Below are positions 1 to 7,319 of a DNA stretch of 11,597 nt, in pieces. The stretch is from an uncultured Megasphaera sp. (GTDB lineage: Bacteria; Bacillota; Negativicutes; Veillonellales; Megasphaeraceae): assembly GCF_958350005.1 (NCBI RefSeq), contig NZ_CATWFF010000056.1, positions 1-11,597 on the forward strand. Reading direction: 5' to 3'. How positions within the stretch are numbered: position 1 is the stretch's first letter; each line of letters starts with the position of its first letter. The position numbers were made by a program, and so were the translations under genes. The notes beneath the pieces were generated by a model. That model made no database searches and had not been told where the DNA came from. It was given only the letters and a program-made list of their open reading frames with translations.

Positions 1-54
1 GACTATAATATGTTATATTTTTCACATACTTTACTGGTATTTATTCTCTTTCCG

Positions 55-84
55 AAAAAAAGACGGCCTCAGCAGAGACCGTCT
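55..84 (-). terminator. Intrinsic terminator downstream of pyrG
   Basis: Read on the minus strand, this is a 10-bp stem (arms 75-84 and 61-70) with a 4-base loop (UGCU). It has one G-U wobble and no other mismatch, and a run of U residues (A residues at 55-61 on the plus strand) follows directly. This is a textbook Rho-independent terminator. It lies 25 bases beyond the pyrG stop codon and should end the DUF1934-argS-pyrG transcript. There is no T-run on the other side, so it works in one direction only. Positions 1-54 are AT-rich and hold nothing I can name. Confidence 0.92.
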
Positions 85-108
85 GTATTCCGAATATAGT
101 ATTTCTGA

Positions 109-1719
109 TTATTTCAATTTTAAATCCAGTGCCGCTTTTACCAGCCCTTTGAACAGGGGATGTGCCTTTGTCGGCCGGGACTTGAATTCCGGATGGAACT
201 GGCAGCCAACAAACCAGGGATGATCTTTCAATTCCACAATTTCCACGAGCCGGTCATCAGGAGACGTGCCGGAGAGAACCAGGCCGGCATTGACCATTTC
301 CGTACGGTACTTGTTGTTGAATTCCCAGCGATGACGATGGCGTTCGTAAATCAGGTGTTCCCCATAGGCTTCGTAAGCTTTCGTACCTTCACTCAGCTTG
401 CACGGATATACGCCCAGGCGCATAGTGCCGCCTTTATCGGAAATATCTACCTGATCCGGCATGAGGTCGATAACCGGGAACTTCGCATCTTCATTAAATT
501 CCGACGACGTAGCACCTTCCAGACCTACGACGTGGCGGGCAAATTCCATAACGGCACACTGCATTCCCAGACACAGGCCCAGATAGGGAATGTTGTGTTC
601 CCGCGCATACTGGACGGCAAGAATCTTTCCTTCTACGCCGCGGTTGCCAAAGCCGCCGGGAACAACGATACCGTCAACGCCTTTAAACACTTCAGCAACA
701 TCCACATTGGGATCTTCCAGAGTTTCCGAATCGATCCAGTGAATATTCACTTTCGTCTTGTAGGCAATACCGGCATGGCTCAGTGCCTCAGCAACGCTCA
801 GATAGGCATCATGAAGGGCAACGTATTTGCCGACCAGGGCAATGTCCACTTCCTGTTCCGTATGGTAAATATCGTCGACCATCTGCTTCCATGCTTCCAT
901 GTCACAGGGCTTGTCCGGCAGCGCCAGTTTATCCAATACGATCTTGTCCATCCCTTCTTCGGCCAGAAGGAGAGGAACTTCATAAATACTGTTCAGCGTT
1001 TTATTTTCAATAACTGCTTCCTTGTCAATATCACAGAACAGGGCCAGCTTTTCTTTCATTTCATCAGACAGAGGCCGTTCTGTACGGCAGACGATAATAT
1101 CCGGCTGAATGCCAATGCTGCGGAGTTCTTTTACACTGTGCTGGGTCGGCTTCGTTTTCAGTTCGCCGGCAGCACCGATATACGGCACAAGGGTAACGTG
1201 AATGTACAGCACATCGTTGCGGCCTACTTCTTTTTTAATCTGCCGGATCGCTTCCAGGAACGGCAGGCTTTCAATATCACCGACAGTACCGCCGATTTCC
1301 GTAATGACCACATCGGCATTGTCGTCGTCGCCTACGCGGTATACACGCTGTTTGATTTCATTGGTAATATGGGGAATAACCTGCACCGTATGGCCCAGAT
1401 AATCGCCGCGCCGTTCTTTCTGCAGTACAGACCAGTAAATCTTGCCAGTCGTTACATTGGAATTCTTGCCCAGACTGATGTCGATAAAGCGTTCATAATG
1501 ACCTAAATCCAAATCTGTTTCCGTACCGTCGTCTGTGACGAAAACTTCCCCGTGCTGATACGGACTCATCGTACCGGGATCCACATTGATATAAGGGTCA
1601 AATTTCTGAATCGTAACCTTGAAGCCGCGATTTTTCAGCAGCCGTCCCAAAGCCGCTGCTGTAATGCCTTTACCCAACGAAGATACAACCCCGCCTGTAA
1701 CAAATATGTATTTAGCCAT
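109..1719 (-). CDS. pyrG: CTP synthase (glutamine-hydrolysing)
   Basis: PyrG converts UTP to CTP with ATP and glutamine in the cytoplasm, the last step of pyrimidine nucleotide synthesis. The 536-residue protein has the usual family length. The N-terminal synthetase domain (about 1-270) opens with the nucleotide-binding segment VSSLGKG (12-18) and contains EIGGTVGDIES (141-151). The C-terminal class I glutamine amidotransferase domain (about 290-536) has the oxyanion motif GGFGNRG (355-361), the nucleophile Cys383 in GLCLGMQ, and His509 and Glu511 in QFHPEF. All catalytic residues are present. The ATG start has a GGGAGG ribosome binding site 4 bases upstream. It lies 88 bases after argS. That gap has AT-rich -10-like hexamers but no convincing -35, and it lacks the leader terminator needed for the CTP-sensing attenuation known for Bacillus pyrG. 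Co-transcription with argS is therefore plausible. Confidence 0.98.
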   Translation of the reverse strand: MAKYIFVTGGVVSSLGKGITAAALGRLLKNRGFKVTIQKFDPYINVDPGTMSPYQHGEVFVTDDGTETDLDLGHYERFIDISLGKNSNVTTGKIYWSVLQKERRGDYLGHTVQVIPHITNEIKQRVYRVGDDDNADVVITEIGGTVGDIESLPFLEAIRQIKKEVGRNDVLYIHVTLVPYIGAAGELKTKPTQHSVKELRSIGIQPDIIVCRTERPLSDEMKEKLALFCDIDKEAVIENKTLNSIYEVPLLLAEEGMDKIVLDKLALPDKPCDMEAWKQMVDDIYHTEQEVDIALVGKYVALHDAYLSVAEALSHAGIAYKTKVNIHWIDSETLEDPNVDVAEVFKGVDGIVVPGGFGNRGVEGKILAVQYAREHNIPYLGLCLGMQCAVMEFARHVVGLEGATSSEFNEDAKFPVIDLMPDQVDISDKGGTMRLGVYPCKLSEGTKAYEAYGEHLIYERHRHRWEFNNKYRTEMVNAGLVLSGTSPDDRLVEIVELKDHPWFVGCQFHPEFKSRPTKAHPLFKGLVKAALDLKLK

Positions 1720-1807
1720 AATTCCTCCCTGTCGAGCCTTTCGCTCTTCTATAATACAAGTTATTGTATGAGCTTTATTATATGAACAGTCGTATGTGTT
1801 AATTATA

Positions 1808-3472
1808 TTACATTTTTTCCGGAGCAGATACCCCTAAAATAGCCAGACTGTTGGCAATGGTAATGCGTACAGCCGTGACCAGAGCCAGCCGGGCTTTCTG
1901 CAGATCCTGATCTTCCTGAATAATGCGGCAGTGATTATAAAAACTGTGGAACAGGCCGGCCAGTTCATGAACATAATGAGCAATGCGGTGCGGTGCCCGT
2001 TCGCGGGCAGCCCGTTTGACTTCTTCCGGGAATGCCGCCATTTTCTTGATCAGTTCCAGATCGTAGGAATCTTTCAGTGTATCCCACTTTACGTCATCCC
2101 AGCCCGTGTTCCATTCTATTCCGGCTTCATGAGCCTGCCGGTAAATGCTGTAAATCCGGGCATGGGCATACTGAATATAATATACGGGATTTTCATTGCT
2201 GTGCGATTTGGCCAGATTCAGGTCAAAATCGAGCTGCGTGTCCAGAGAACGCATAATGAAGAAATACCGGGCTGCATCGGTACCGACTTCTTCAATCAGC
2301 TCGTTCAGCGTAATTGCCTGGCCTGTACGTTTGGACATCTTGACAGGCTTGCCGTCCCGGAACAGGCTGACCATCTGCAGCAGCAGCACTTCCAGCTGAG
2401 CCGGATCATAGCCAAGAGCTGCAATGGCCGCTTTGACCCGGGCTACATATCCATGGTGATCGGCGCCCCAGATATTGATCATTTTCTTAAAGCCCCGGTC
2501 ATACTTGTTTTTATGATAGGCAATGTCAGCTGCCAAATAGGTCGGCACGCCGTTATCGCGGATAACGACGCGGTCTTTGTCATCGCCGTAATCGGTGGAC
2601 TTCAGCCACAGGGCTCCGTCTTTTTCGTAGATTTTTCCGCGCTGTTCCAGTACGCGGCAGACATCTTCAATAGCCTTGGGATGGAGCGTCCGTTCGCTGA
2701 ACCAGTTGTCATAGGTCACATTGAAATGAGCCAGATCCCGCTTCAGCGCTTTCAGCTTTTCCGCATAAGCCCGGTCTTTAAACAGTTCCAGCCGCTTTGC
2801 TTCGTCCATATGGAGGTATTTGTCGCCGTCCTGGTCGATAATAGCCTGGGCCGTTTCAATAATATCGTGTCCATGATAGCCATTTTCCGGAATAGATGAC
2901 GGCTGGCCCAGCAGTTCCAGATAGCGGGCATTGACAGACGCAGCCAGATTATTCATCTGATTGCCTGCATCATTAATATAGTATTCCGACTGTACATGAT
3001 AGCCTGCTGCCCGCAGCAAGTTGACCAGCGCACTGCCGTAGGCTGCGCCCCGGCCGTGTCCGACATGAAGAGGACCGGTCGGGTTGGCACTGACATATTC
3101 TACCTGTACCGTATCGTCTTCCCGCAGCGGCGCCTTTCCATACTCTGCACCGGCAGCCAGGATATTTTTCAGCGTATCATAAATAATGCCGTGTTTCAAA
3201 AAGAAATTGATAAACCCGGCGCCGGCAATATCGGCCCGATCCAGCCAGGGATAGTCCATCTGCGCCACAATGGCTTCGGCAATAGCACGAGGCGCTTTAT
3301 GAGCAACCCGGGCAGACTGCATGGCAATATTCGTAGCGAAATCACCAAATTCTTTCTGCGGCGGCACTTCCAGGGCAATATCCGGGTAGGTGCCGGCAGG
3401 AAGAGAACCGGCGGCAACGGCCTTATCCAACGCCTCAGCAATGCCCTGTTTCAATAATTCCTTCATTTCCAT
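1808..3472 (-). CDS. argS: Arginyl-tRNA synthetase
   Basis: ArgS is a class I aminoacyl-tRNA synthetase that charges tRNA-Arg with arginine. At 554 residues it is normal for bacterial ArgS. An N-terminal tRNA-binding additional domain covers about 1-90. The Rossmann catalytic core carries the HIGH-type signature HVGHG (136-140) after SANPTGPL, then GADHHGY (336-342) and the KMSKR loop (378-382). The C-terminal DALR anticodon-binding domain starts near YIQYAHAR (432-439). The chosen ATG at 3472 has an AGGAGG site 9 bases upstream; a second ATG two codons later is also possible. The first 38 bases overlap the end of the upstream DUF1934 gene in another frame, which points to co-transcription and translational coupling. 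The same order (ywiB then argS) is known in Bacillus subtilis. Confidence 0.98.
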   Translation of the reverse strand: MEMKELLKQGIAEALDKAVAAGSLPAGTYPDIALEVPPQKEFGDFATNIAMQSARVAHKAPRAIAEAIVAQMDYPWLDRADIAGAGFINFFLKHGIIYDTLKNILAAGAEYGKAPLREDDTVQVEYVSANPTGPLHVGHGRGAAYGSALVNLLRAAGYHVQSEYYINDAGNQMNNLAASVNARYLELLGQPSSIPENGYHGHDIIETAQAIIDQDGDKYLHMDEAKRLELFKDRAYAEKLKALKRDLAHFNVTYDNWFSERTLHPKAIEDVCRVLEQRGKIYEKDGALWLKSTDYGDDKDRVVIRDNGVPTYLAADIAYHKNKYDRGFKKMINIWGADHHGYVARVKAAIAALGYDPAQLEVLLLQMVSLFRDGKPVKMSKRTGQAITLNELIEEVGTDAARYFFIMRSLDTQLDFDLNLAKSHSNENPVYYIQYAHARIYSIYRQAHEAGIEWNTGWDDVKWDTLKDSYDLELIKKMAAFPEEVKRAARERAPHRIAHYVHELAGLFHSFYNHCRIIQEDQDLQKARLALVTAVRITIANSLAILGVSAPEKM

Positions 3473-3899
3473 TACAGTTATCCTCCTGCACCGTGATTGT
3501 TAATTGGGTATAGTTGGCACCAATACCTTCCAGGTCTACATCATACCCCAGAACGATCGTGCCAATTCCATCGTGAAGACGGACACTACATTCATAAGTC
3601 TTTGTCGTTACGTCAAATGCACCTACAGGCGTTTCATACCGCGACCGGGAGACCTTTCCCTTCCGGTATTCCTGGCGCTGATGAATTTTTCCCAGGCGCA
3701 GCAGCATGACCGCTTCATCAGGAAGCACCTTGATAACGGTCGTAACACCGGGCATCTCCGTCAGTTCGCTTTCTTCATATACGATATAGCGCGTCCGTTC
3801 CTTCGTATAATACTTGCCTTCGGAAATCAGCTCCAGCGTCATTTCCTGCCCGTCGGCATTCCGCTGCGTACTCTTTACCTTTACAATGACAGGCTTCAC
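3435..3899 (-). CDS. DUF1934 family protein (YwiB-like beta-barrel)
   Basis: This small, 154-residue protein resembles the DUF1934/YwiB family, which is predicted to form a calycin-like (lipocalin-fold) beta-barrel. Its biochemical role is unknown. The sequence alternates short beta-prone segments (for example KYYTKERTRYIVYEES at about 29-44 and the late GIGANYTQLTITVQE) and has no signal peptide or membrane segment, so it is probably cytoplasmic. The start codon is GTG at 3899, preceded by purine-rich AAGGCAGGGA. The 3' end runs 38 bases into argS, and the family is often found next to argS in Firmicutes, which suggests a link with arginine or translation that has not been shown. Family assignment rests on overall sequence character plus gene context. 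Confidence 0.85.
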   Translation of the reverse strand: MKPVIVKVKSTQRNADGQEMTLELISEGKYYTKERTRYIVYEESELTEMPGVTTVIKVLPDEAVMLLRLGKIHQRQEYRKGKVSRSRYETPVGAFDVTTKTYECSVRLHDGIGTIVLGYDVDLEGIGANYTQLTITVQEDNCNGNEGIIETGHC

Positions 3900-3937
3900 T
3901 GTATCCCTGCCTTTCCTATCACTAATCCAATAGGACT

Positions 3938-3943
3938 ATTATA
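3938..3943 (-). promoter_or_regulatory. Possible -10 element for the DUF1934-argS(-pyrG) genes
   Basis: The 71-base gap between the DUF4130 gene and the DUF1934 gene contains a perfect minus-strand TATAAT about 39 bases upstream of the GTG start. Its position fits a promoter. However, at 16 to 18 bases further upstream I see only T-rich sequence and no good match to TTGACA. The call rests on the -10 hexamer and location alone. If it is not used, these genes depend on read-through from the radical SAM operon. Confidence 0.3.
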
Positions 3944-3970
3944 TAACAAGTACTGGGAAAAAGAAATACT

Positions 3971-4708
3971 TTATTCTGTCATTTCCGTCAGATATTGCCA
4001 GTACTTTTTCGGCATATACTGCATGCGCAGCCGTTCATTATGCCGTTCTGCAATAGCAATGGTATCGTAATACCGCTTCCACAGGGACGCAAACTGCTGT
4101 TCATCTGCTGATACAGCTATATCTGCCAGGGTCTGGGGAATTTCAACTATCATCGCTTCTCCCTGCCGGTAATACACGCCTAGCTGACGGCGCGTATCAT
4201 GGAGAACCCATTCTTCTCCGCTCAGGCGGCGGACAAAATGCGGCGCCATCAGGGGGACGACACAGCAAGTCGGCGCCAGCCGACAGTACAGCATGCCTCC
4301 GTCCAGTTCTTGAAACCGGGCCAGCCCCAGCAGTTTATGCCGCTCATTGCCGGTCTTCTGCGCCCACTTCCGCACCTCCCACAGGACGGGATCGCTCAGA
4401 TGAGCACCAAACTGTCCCTGCAGGTGAAAGGCCAGCTGCAAATAGGCCAGAAGTTTTCGTTCCCGCTGCGGCTCTTCGGCCAGAAACCCGTAATATAAAA
4501 AGTGAGCCGCTTTCGCGCCGCACTTGGTGCGCAGGCTTTCCAGTATACGGGCCGCCTTGCCTTCGTCCTGACAGACCTGCTTCACAGGACTGAACAAGCT
4601 TCCTGTATCGTGACAGCGTATATCATCGACCTGGTCCAGCCCATCGTGCCAGGCATCGAATACAGCAGATAAATAGCCGAAAAAGGAACCATCGTACTGG
4701 TATATCAT
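3971..4708 (-). CDS. TIGR03915-type DUF4130 protein, putative DNA metabolism partner of the radical SAM protein
   Basis: This 245-residue protein resembles the TIGR03915/DUF4130 family, described only as a probable DNA metabolism protein. Its genes sit beside a dedicated radical SAM gene, and in some genomes the protein is fused to a uracil-DNA glycosylase-like domain. Family hallmarks visible here are the N-terminal YDGSFFGYLSAVFDAW (5-20), a central RFQELDGGMLYCRLAPTCCVVPLMAPHF stretch (131-158), and a C-terminal MPKKYWQYLTE (232-242). No glycosylase domain is attached; the protein ends right after the YW motif. The ATG overlaps the stop of the radical SAM gene as ATGA (4 bases), so the two are almost certainly co-translated and probably work together. 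The molecular activity is unknown. No transmembrane or signal segment is seen. Confidence 0.88.
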   Translation of the reverse strand: MIYQYDGSFFGYLSAVFDAWHDGLDQVDDIRCHDTGSLFSPVKQVCQDEGKAARILESLRTKCGAKAAHFLYYGFLAEEPQRERKLLAYLQLAFHLQGQFGAHLSDPVLWEVRKWAQKTGNERHKLLGLARFQELDGGMLYCRLAPTCCVVPLMAPHFVRRLSGEEWVLHDTRRQLGVYYRQGEAMIVEIPQTLADIAVSADEQQFASLWKRYYDTIAIAERHNERLRMQYMPKKYWQYLTEMTE

Positions 4709-5961
4709 GACGAACCGCCGCCAAACAAATCCATAGGCTCATAAGCAGCTGTCTGTTCCCGCAGAAGCAGCTGCCTGCGAATGAAGGCCGGTTCGCTGGA
4801 CATCCCGTAAAACCGGCCGTTACAGGTAATAAAATATTTGGCCCGTTTCATGACAATGCCCAGGCGGACAGCTGTATCATAAGAAATCTTTGCGTTCTTC
4901 CGGGCAGCACAAATACGCCGGGCTGAAGTAACGCCAATGCCGGGAACGCGCAGAAGCATATGATACGAAGCCCTGTTGATTTCCAGCGGAAATACTTCAG
5001 GATGGCGCAGGGCCCAGCAGGCCTTGGGGTCCAGATGAACGTCAAAATCCGGTGCGTCGTCACTCAGAATTTCGTCTGCCGAAAACTGGTAATACCGCAG
5101 AAGCCAGTCTGCCTGATACAGCCGGTGTTCCCGCAGCAGCGGCGGTTGGGTGAGGGCCGGAAGATTGGGTCCCGTCATGGCCGGCACATAGGCCGAGTAG
5201 TAAACCCGCTTCAGACTGACCTGCCGATACAGAGCTTCACTGAGGCGCAGTATGGTCCGGTCGCTGTCCGGCGTAGCGCCGATAATGAGCTGCGTCGTTT
5301 GACCGGCTGGGACGAAAGCCGGAGCCTTGCGACTTTGTTTCCGGTTTTCCCGGCGCTCTTCGATGCCCTGACGAATGGACCGCATAGGCGTAAGAATCCG
5401 TTCTTTCGTCTTCTGCGGCGCCAGCAGCTTCAGCCCGGCTGATGACGGCAGTTCAATATTGACGCTCATGCGGTCCACATAGCGGCCCAGTTCCCGAATA
5501 AGGCGGCTGTCTGTACCGGGAATTCCCTTCATATGAATATAGCCGTTAAATTTTTTCTCTTCCCGCAGAATTTTCGCCGTGCGAATCAGCAGTTCTGTCG
5601 TTTCATCCGGTGAGCGATATACGCCGGAGCTGAGAAACAGTCCTTCAATATAATTGCGCCGGTAAAAAGCAATGGTCAGATCGGCAATTTCTTCAGGCGT
5701 AAACAACGCCCGTGCCGTCTCATGGCTGCACCGGTTGACACAGTAGGCGCAGTCGTAGATGCAGTAATTAGTCATCAGAATTTTCAGCAGCGACACGCAG
5801 CGGCCATCAGCCGACCAGGTATGACAGATACCGCTGTATGCGCCGTTGCCAATCCCTCCTGGCTGATTCTGACGGCGGCTGCCGCTGGATGAACAAGATA
5901 CGTCATACTTCGCCGCATCACTTAAGATTGTCAGTTTTTTCTGTATACTTTCCCAATTCAC
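4705..5961 (-). CDS. Putative DNA modification/repair radical SAM protein (TIGR03916-type)
   Basis: This 418-residue radical SAM enzyme should bind a 4Fe-4S cluster and cleave S-adenosylmethionine; its substrate is unknown. The cluster motif CxxxCxxC is C67, C71 and C74 in NYCIYDCAYCVNR, with additional N-terminal cysteines at 23 (VSCSSSG), 46 (GICH) and 55 that are characteristic of the family. A helix-hairpin-helix element, LLRVPGIGVTSARRI (336-350), lies near the C-terminus and suggests DNA binding. This architecture and the adjacent DUF4130 gene match the family annotated as rSAM_link_UDG. The start is GTG at 5961, with AGGTGA 7 bases upstream. A recognisable promoter and a LexA-like palindrome lie directly upstream, which fits a DNA damage role. 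Whether it reverses a lesion or installs a modification cannot be told from sequence. Confidence 0.9.
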   Translation of the reverse strand: MNWESIQKKLTILSDAAKYDVSCSSSGSRRQNQPGGIGNGAYSGICHTWSADGRCVSLLKILMTNYCIYDCAYCVNRCSHETARALFTPEEIADLTIAFYRRNYIEGLFLSSGVYRSPDETTELLIRTAKILREEKKFNGYIHMKGIPGTDSRLIRELGRYVDRMSVNIELPSSAGLKLLAPQKTKERILTPMRSIRQGIEERRENRKQSRKAPAFVPAGQTTQLIIGATPDSDRTILRLSEALYRQVSLKRVYYSAYVPAMTGPNLPALTQPPLLREHRLYQADWLLRYYQFSADEILSDDAPDFDVHLDPKACWALRHPEVFPLEINRASYHMLLRVPGIGVTSARRICAARKNAKISYDTAVRLGIVMKRAKYFITCNGRFYGMSSEPAFIRRQLLLREQTAAYEPMDLFGGGSS

Positions 5962-5983
5962 GCTGTATCACCTCGCTGTATGT

Positions 5984-6012
5984 ATCATACCATAAATGCA
6001 AGGCATTTTAAA
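5984..6012 (-). promoter_or_regulatory. Predicted sigma-A-type promoter of the radical SAM/DUF4130 operon
   Basis: On the minus strand, a -35-like TTTAAA (6007-6012, four of six matches to TTGACA) is separated by exactly 17 bases from an extended -10, TGG-TATGAT (hexamer at 5984-5989). Transcription would start near 5977, giving a leader of about 16 bases that contains the AGGTGA ribosome binding site before the GTG at 5961. The intrinsic terminator of the preceding operon lies just upstream, so an independent promoter is expected here. Confidence 0.6.
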
Positions 6013-6021
6013 CATATGTTC
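6010..6021 (-). promoter_or_regulatory. Candidate LexA/DinR (SOS) operator
   Basis: The minus strand reads GAACATATGTTT, which contains a perfect 10-base palindrome (6011-6020). It agrees with the Gram-positive LexA/DinR box GAAC-RNRY-GTTY at every core position; only the outer C/G flanks differ. It overlaps the predicted -35 hexamer by three bases, where a bound repressor would block RNA polymerase. The site is embedded in a larger inverted repeat with arms TTTAAACA (6007-6014) and TGTTTAAA (6022-6029), so another dimeric repressor is an alternative reading. Confidence 0.5.
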
Positions 6022-6043
6022 TGTTTAAATGGAAAAATCCATG

Positions 6044-6095
6044 AAAAAACTGACCTCCCCATGGTTAAATGTTTGGTCTAACAATGAGGGGTCAG
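6044..6095 (-). terminator. Intrinsic terminator after the cyclopropane synthase gene
   Basis: Read on the minus strand, the arms CTGACCCCTC (6086-6095) and GGGAGGTCAG (6050-6059) pair over 10 positions with one C-A mismatch and one wobble. Six U residues follow (A at 6044-6049). The 26-base loop contains a second stem, GTTAGA/TTTAAC (6077-6082 and 6064-6069), so the whole forms one elongated hairpin. It begins about 36 bases after the stop codon and should end the cca-to-cyclopropane-synthase transcript and insulate the next promoter. Confidence 0.8.
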
Positions 6096-6131
6096 CTTAC
6101 TTGCATCAGCTCTTACAGCTAAACTATCGTA

Positions 6132-7298
6132 TTAATACCAGCGCGTCATAGGCAGATCGTTGTTTATGCCTTTGGTCATGAGAATCTGATGGAGGTCGAT
6201 GTTGCCGATATAGAAGGATACGGCACAACCGCAGAGATACAGATCCCACATGCGGACAAATTCTTCTCCTCTGGCCGCTTTTACCTGATCGCGGACGTTC
6301 TGGAAGTTGTTGTACCAGCACATGAGAGTTTTATAGTAATGGCGGCGCAGGCTTTCGACGTCAATAACCCGGAAATCATAGTCATAAGCCCGGTCAATAA
6401 TTTCCCGCAGCGATGGCAGCGTGCCACCTGGGAAAATATATTTGCGCATCCACGGATTGCCTACGCTTTCATCAAGGCCGCTGATATAATGCAGCAGGAA
6501 CAGGCCGCCTTCTTTCAGCAGATGACTGGCTGTTTCCATATACAGGGAATAGTTGGACCGGCCTACATGTTCCAGCATGCCGACGCTGACAATGCGGTCA
6601 TAGGTTTTTCCTTCTGCTTCCAAATCGCGATAGTCAATCAGATCGATCTGAACCTGCCCCTGCAGTCCCAGCTTTTCAATCCGTTCCTGCCCTTTTTTCC
6701 ACTGTTCCTTGCTCAGCGTGCATCCATATCCTTTTACGCCATAGGTCTTAGCTGCTTCAATGAGCAAATAGCCCCAGCCGCAGCCAATGTCAAGAAGGGT
6801 CATGCCTTTTTCCAGATGCAGTTTTTCCAGTATGTAGTGTACTTTCTGATGCTGAGCCTGTTCCAGCGTATCTGTATCATGCTTGAAATAGGCGCACGAA
6901 TAGCTCATAGACGGATCGAGCCACAGTTTGTAGAAATCGTTGCCCAGGTCATAGTGAGATGAAACCTGCTGTTTTTGGCAGGCTTTGGATTCCGGCGTAT
7001 GCAGCAGCCGGCCCAGAGCGCTTTTATCCAGAGAAAACTGGCTGCTCTGGCTCAAAAAGCATTTCAGCGCCGTGAACAGATCGCCTTCAATGGTCAGATC
7101 GCCGCGCATATACGCTTCGCCCATGGCCAGGGATGTGGAATTGAGCAGTTCCCGTTTGGGAATATCTTTGTTGACAGATACTGTAAATAACGGCGTACCT
7201 TCGCCAATGGTATAGGTTTTCCCGTGAAGAATAACATTGAAGCACTGCTTGTCAAATCGATGTAAATAATGAACAAAAAAAGTATCTAAGATATGCAT
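6132..7298 (-). CDS. cfa: Cyclopropane-fatty-acyl-phospholipid synthase
   Basis: This enzyme transfers a methylene unit from S-adenosylmethionine across the double bond of unsaturated acyl chains in membrane phospholipids, acting at the inner face of the membrane. At 388 residues it has the family length. An N-terminal lipid-binding region (about 1-100) precedes the methyltransferase core. Visible motifs are HYDLGNDFY (115-123), MSYSCAYF (131-138, Cys135), the SAM loop LDIGCGWG (169-176) and EHVG (243-246). Residues matching the bicarbonate site of Escherichia coli Cfa appear at Cys135, Glu243, His270, Ile272 and Tyr321, so the enzyme looks active. The ATG has an ideal AGGAGG site 7 bases upstream. 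It follows folD by 21 bases and is followed by a terminator, making it the last gene of its operon. Relatives act on mycolic acids, but this context gives no reason to prefer that. Confidence 0.95.
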   Translation of the reverse strand: MHILDTFFVHYLHRFDKQCFNVILHGKTYTIGEGTPLFTVSVNKDIPKRELLNSTSLAMGEAYMRGDLTIEGDLFTALKCFLSQSSQFSLDKSALGRLLHTPESKACQKQQVSSHYDLGNDFYKLWLDPSMSYSCAYFKHDTDTLEQAQHQKVHYILEKLHLEKGMTLLDIGCGWGYLLIEAAKTYGVKGYGCTLSKEQWKKGQERIEKLGLQGQVQIDLIDYRDLEAEGKTYDRIVSVGMLEHVGRSNYSLYMETASHLLKEGGLFLLHYISGLDESVGNPWMRKYIFPGGTLPSLREIIDRAYDYDFRVIDVESLRRHYYKTLMCWYNNFQNVRDQVKAARGEEFVRMWDLYLCGCAVSFYIGNIDLHQILMTKGINNDLPMTRWY

Positions 7299-7319
7299 GT
7301 TCGTTCCTCCTATGTTTTA

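Noticed and set aside
160..1506. Long plus-strand open frame (448 codons) opposite pyrG
   Set aside because: It is the antisense shadow of a certain pyrG gene, has no recognisable family and no fitting ribosome binding site. The same holds for the plus-strand frames at 1931-2899 (opposite argS) and 9187-10077 (opposite the PBP gene).
1754..1769. Inverted repeat ATACAA-GTTA-TTGTAT in the argS-pyrG gap, considered as a pyrG attenuator
   Set aside because: Only 6 AT-rich pairs with no U-run after it, and the gap shows no G-initiated leader or terminator hairpin as in Bacillus pyrG attenuation.
1777..1782. TATAAT on the minus strand upstream of pyrG as a promoter
   Set aside because: No usable -35 hexamer at 16-18 bases, and the region is AT-rich enough for such a match to arise by chance.
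3950..3985. Possible terminator (GAAAT...ATTTC then T-run) at the end of the DUF4130 gene
   Set aside because: Only 5 weak AT-rich pairs around a 13-base loop, starting inside the coding region. Too unstable to call a terminator.
6029..6042. Small hairpin ATGGA-AAAA-TCCAT between the terminator and the operator
   Set aside because: Five base pairs only, with no clear role; it is probably incidental sequence beside the U-tract.
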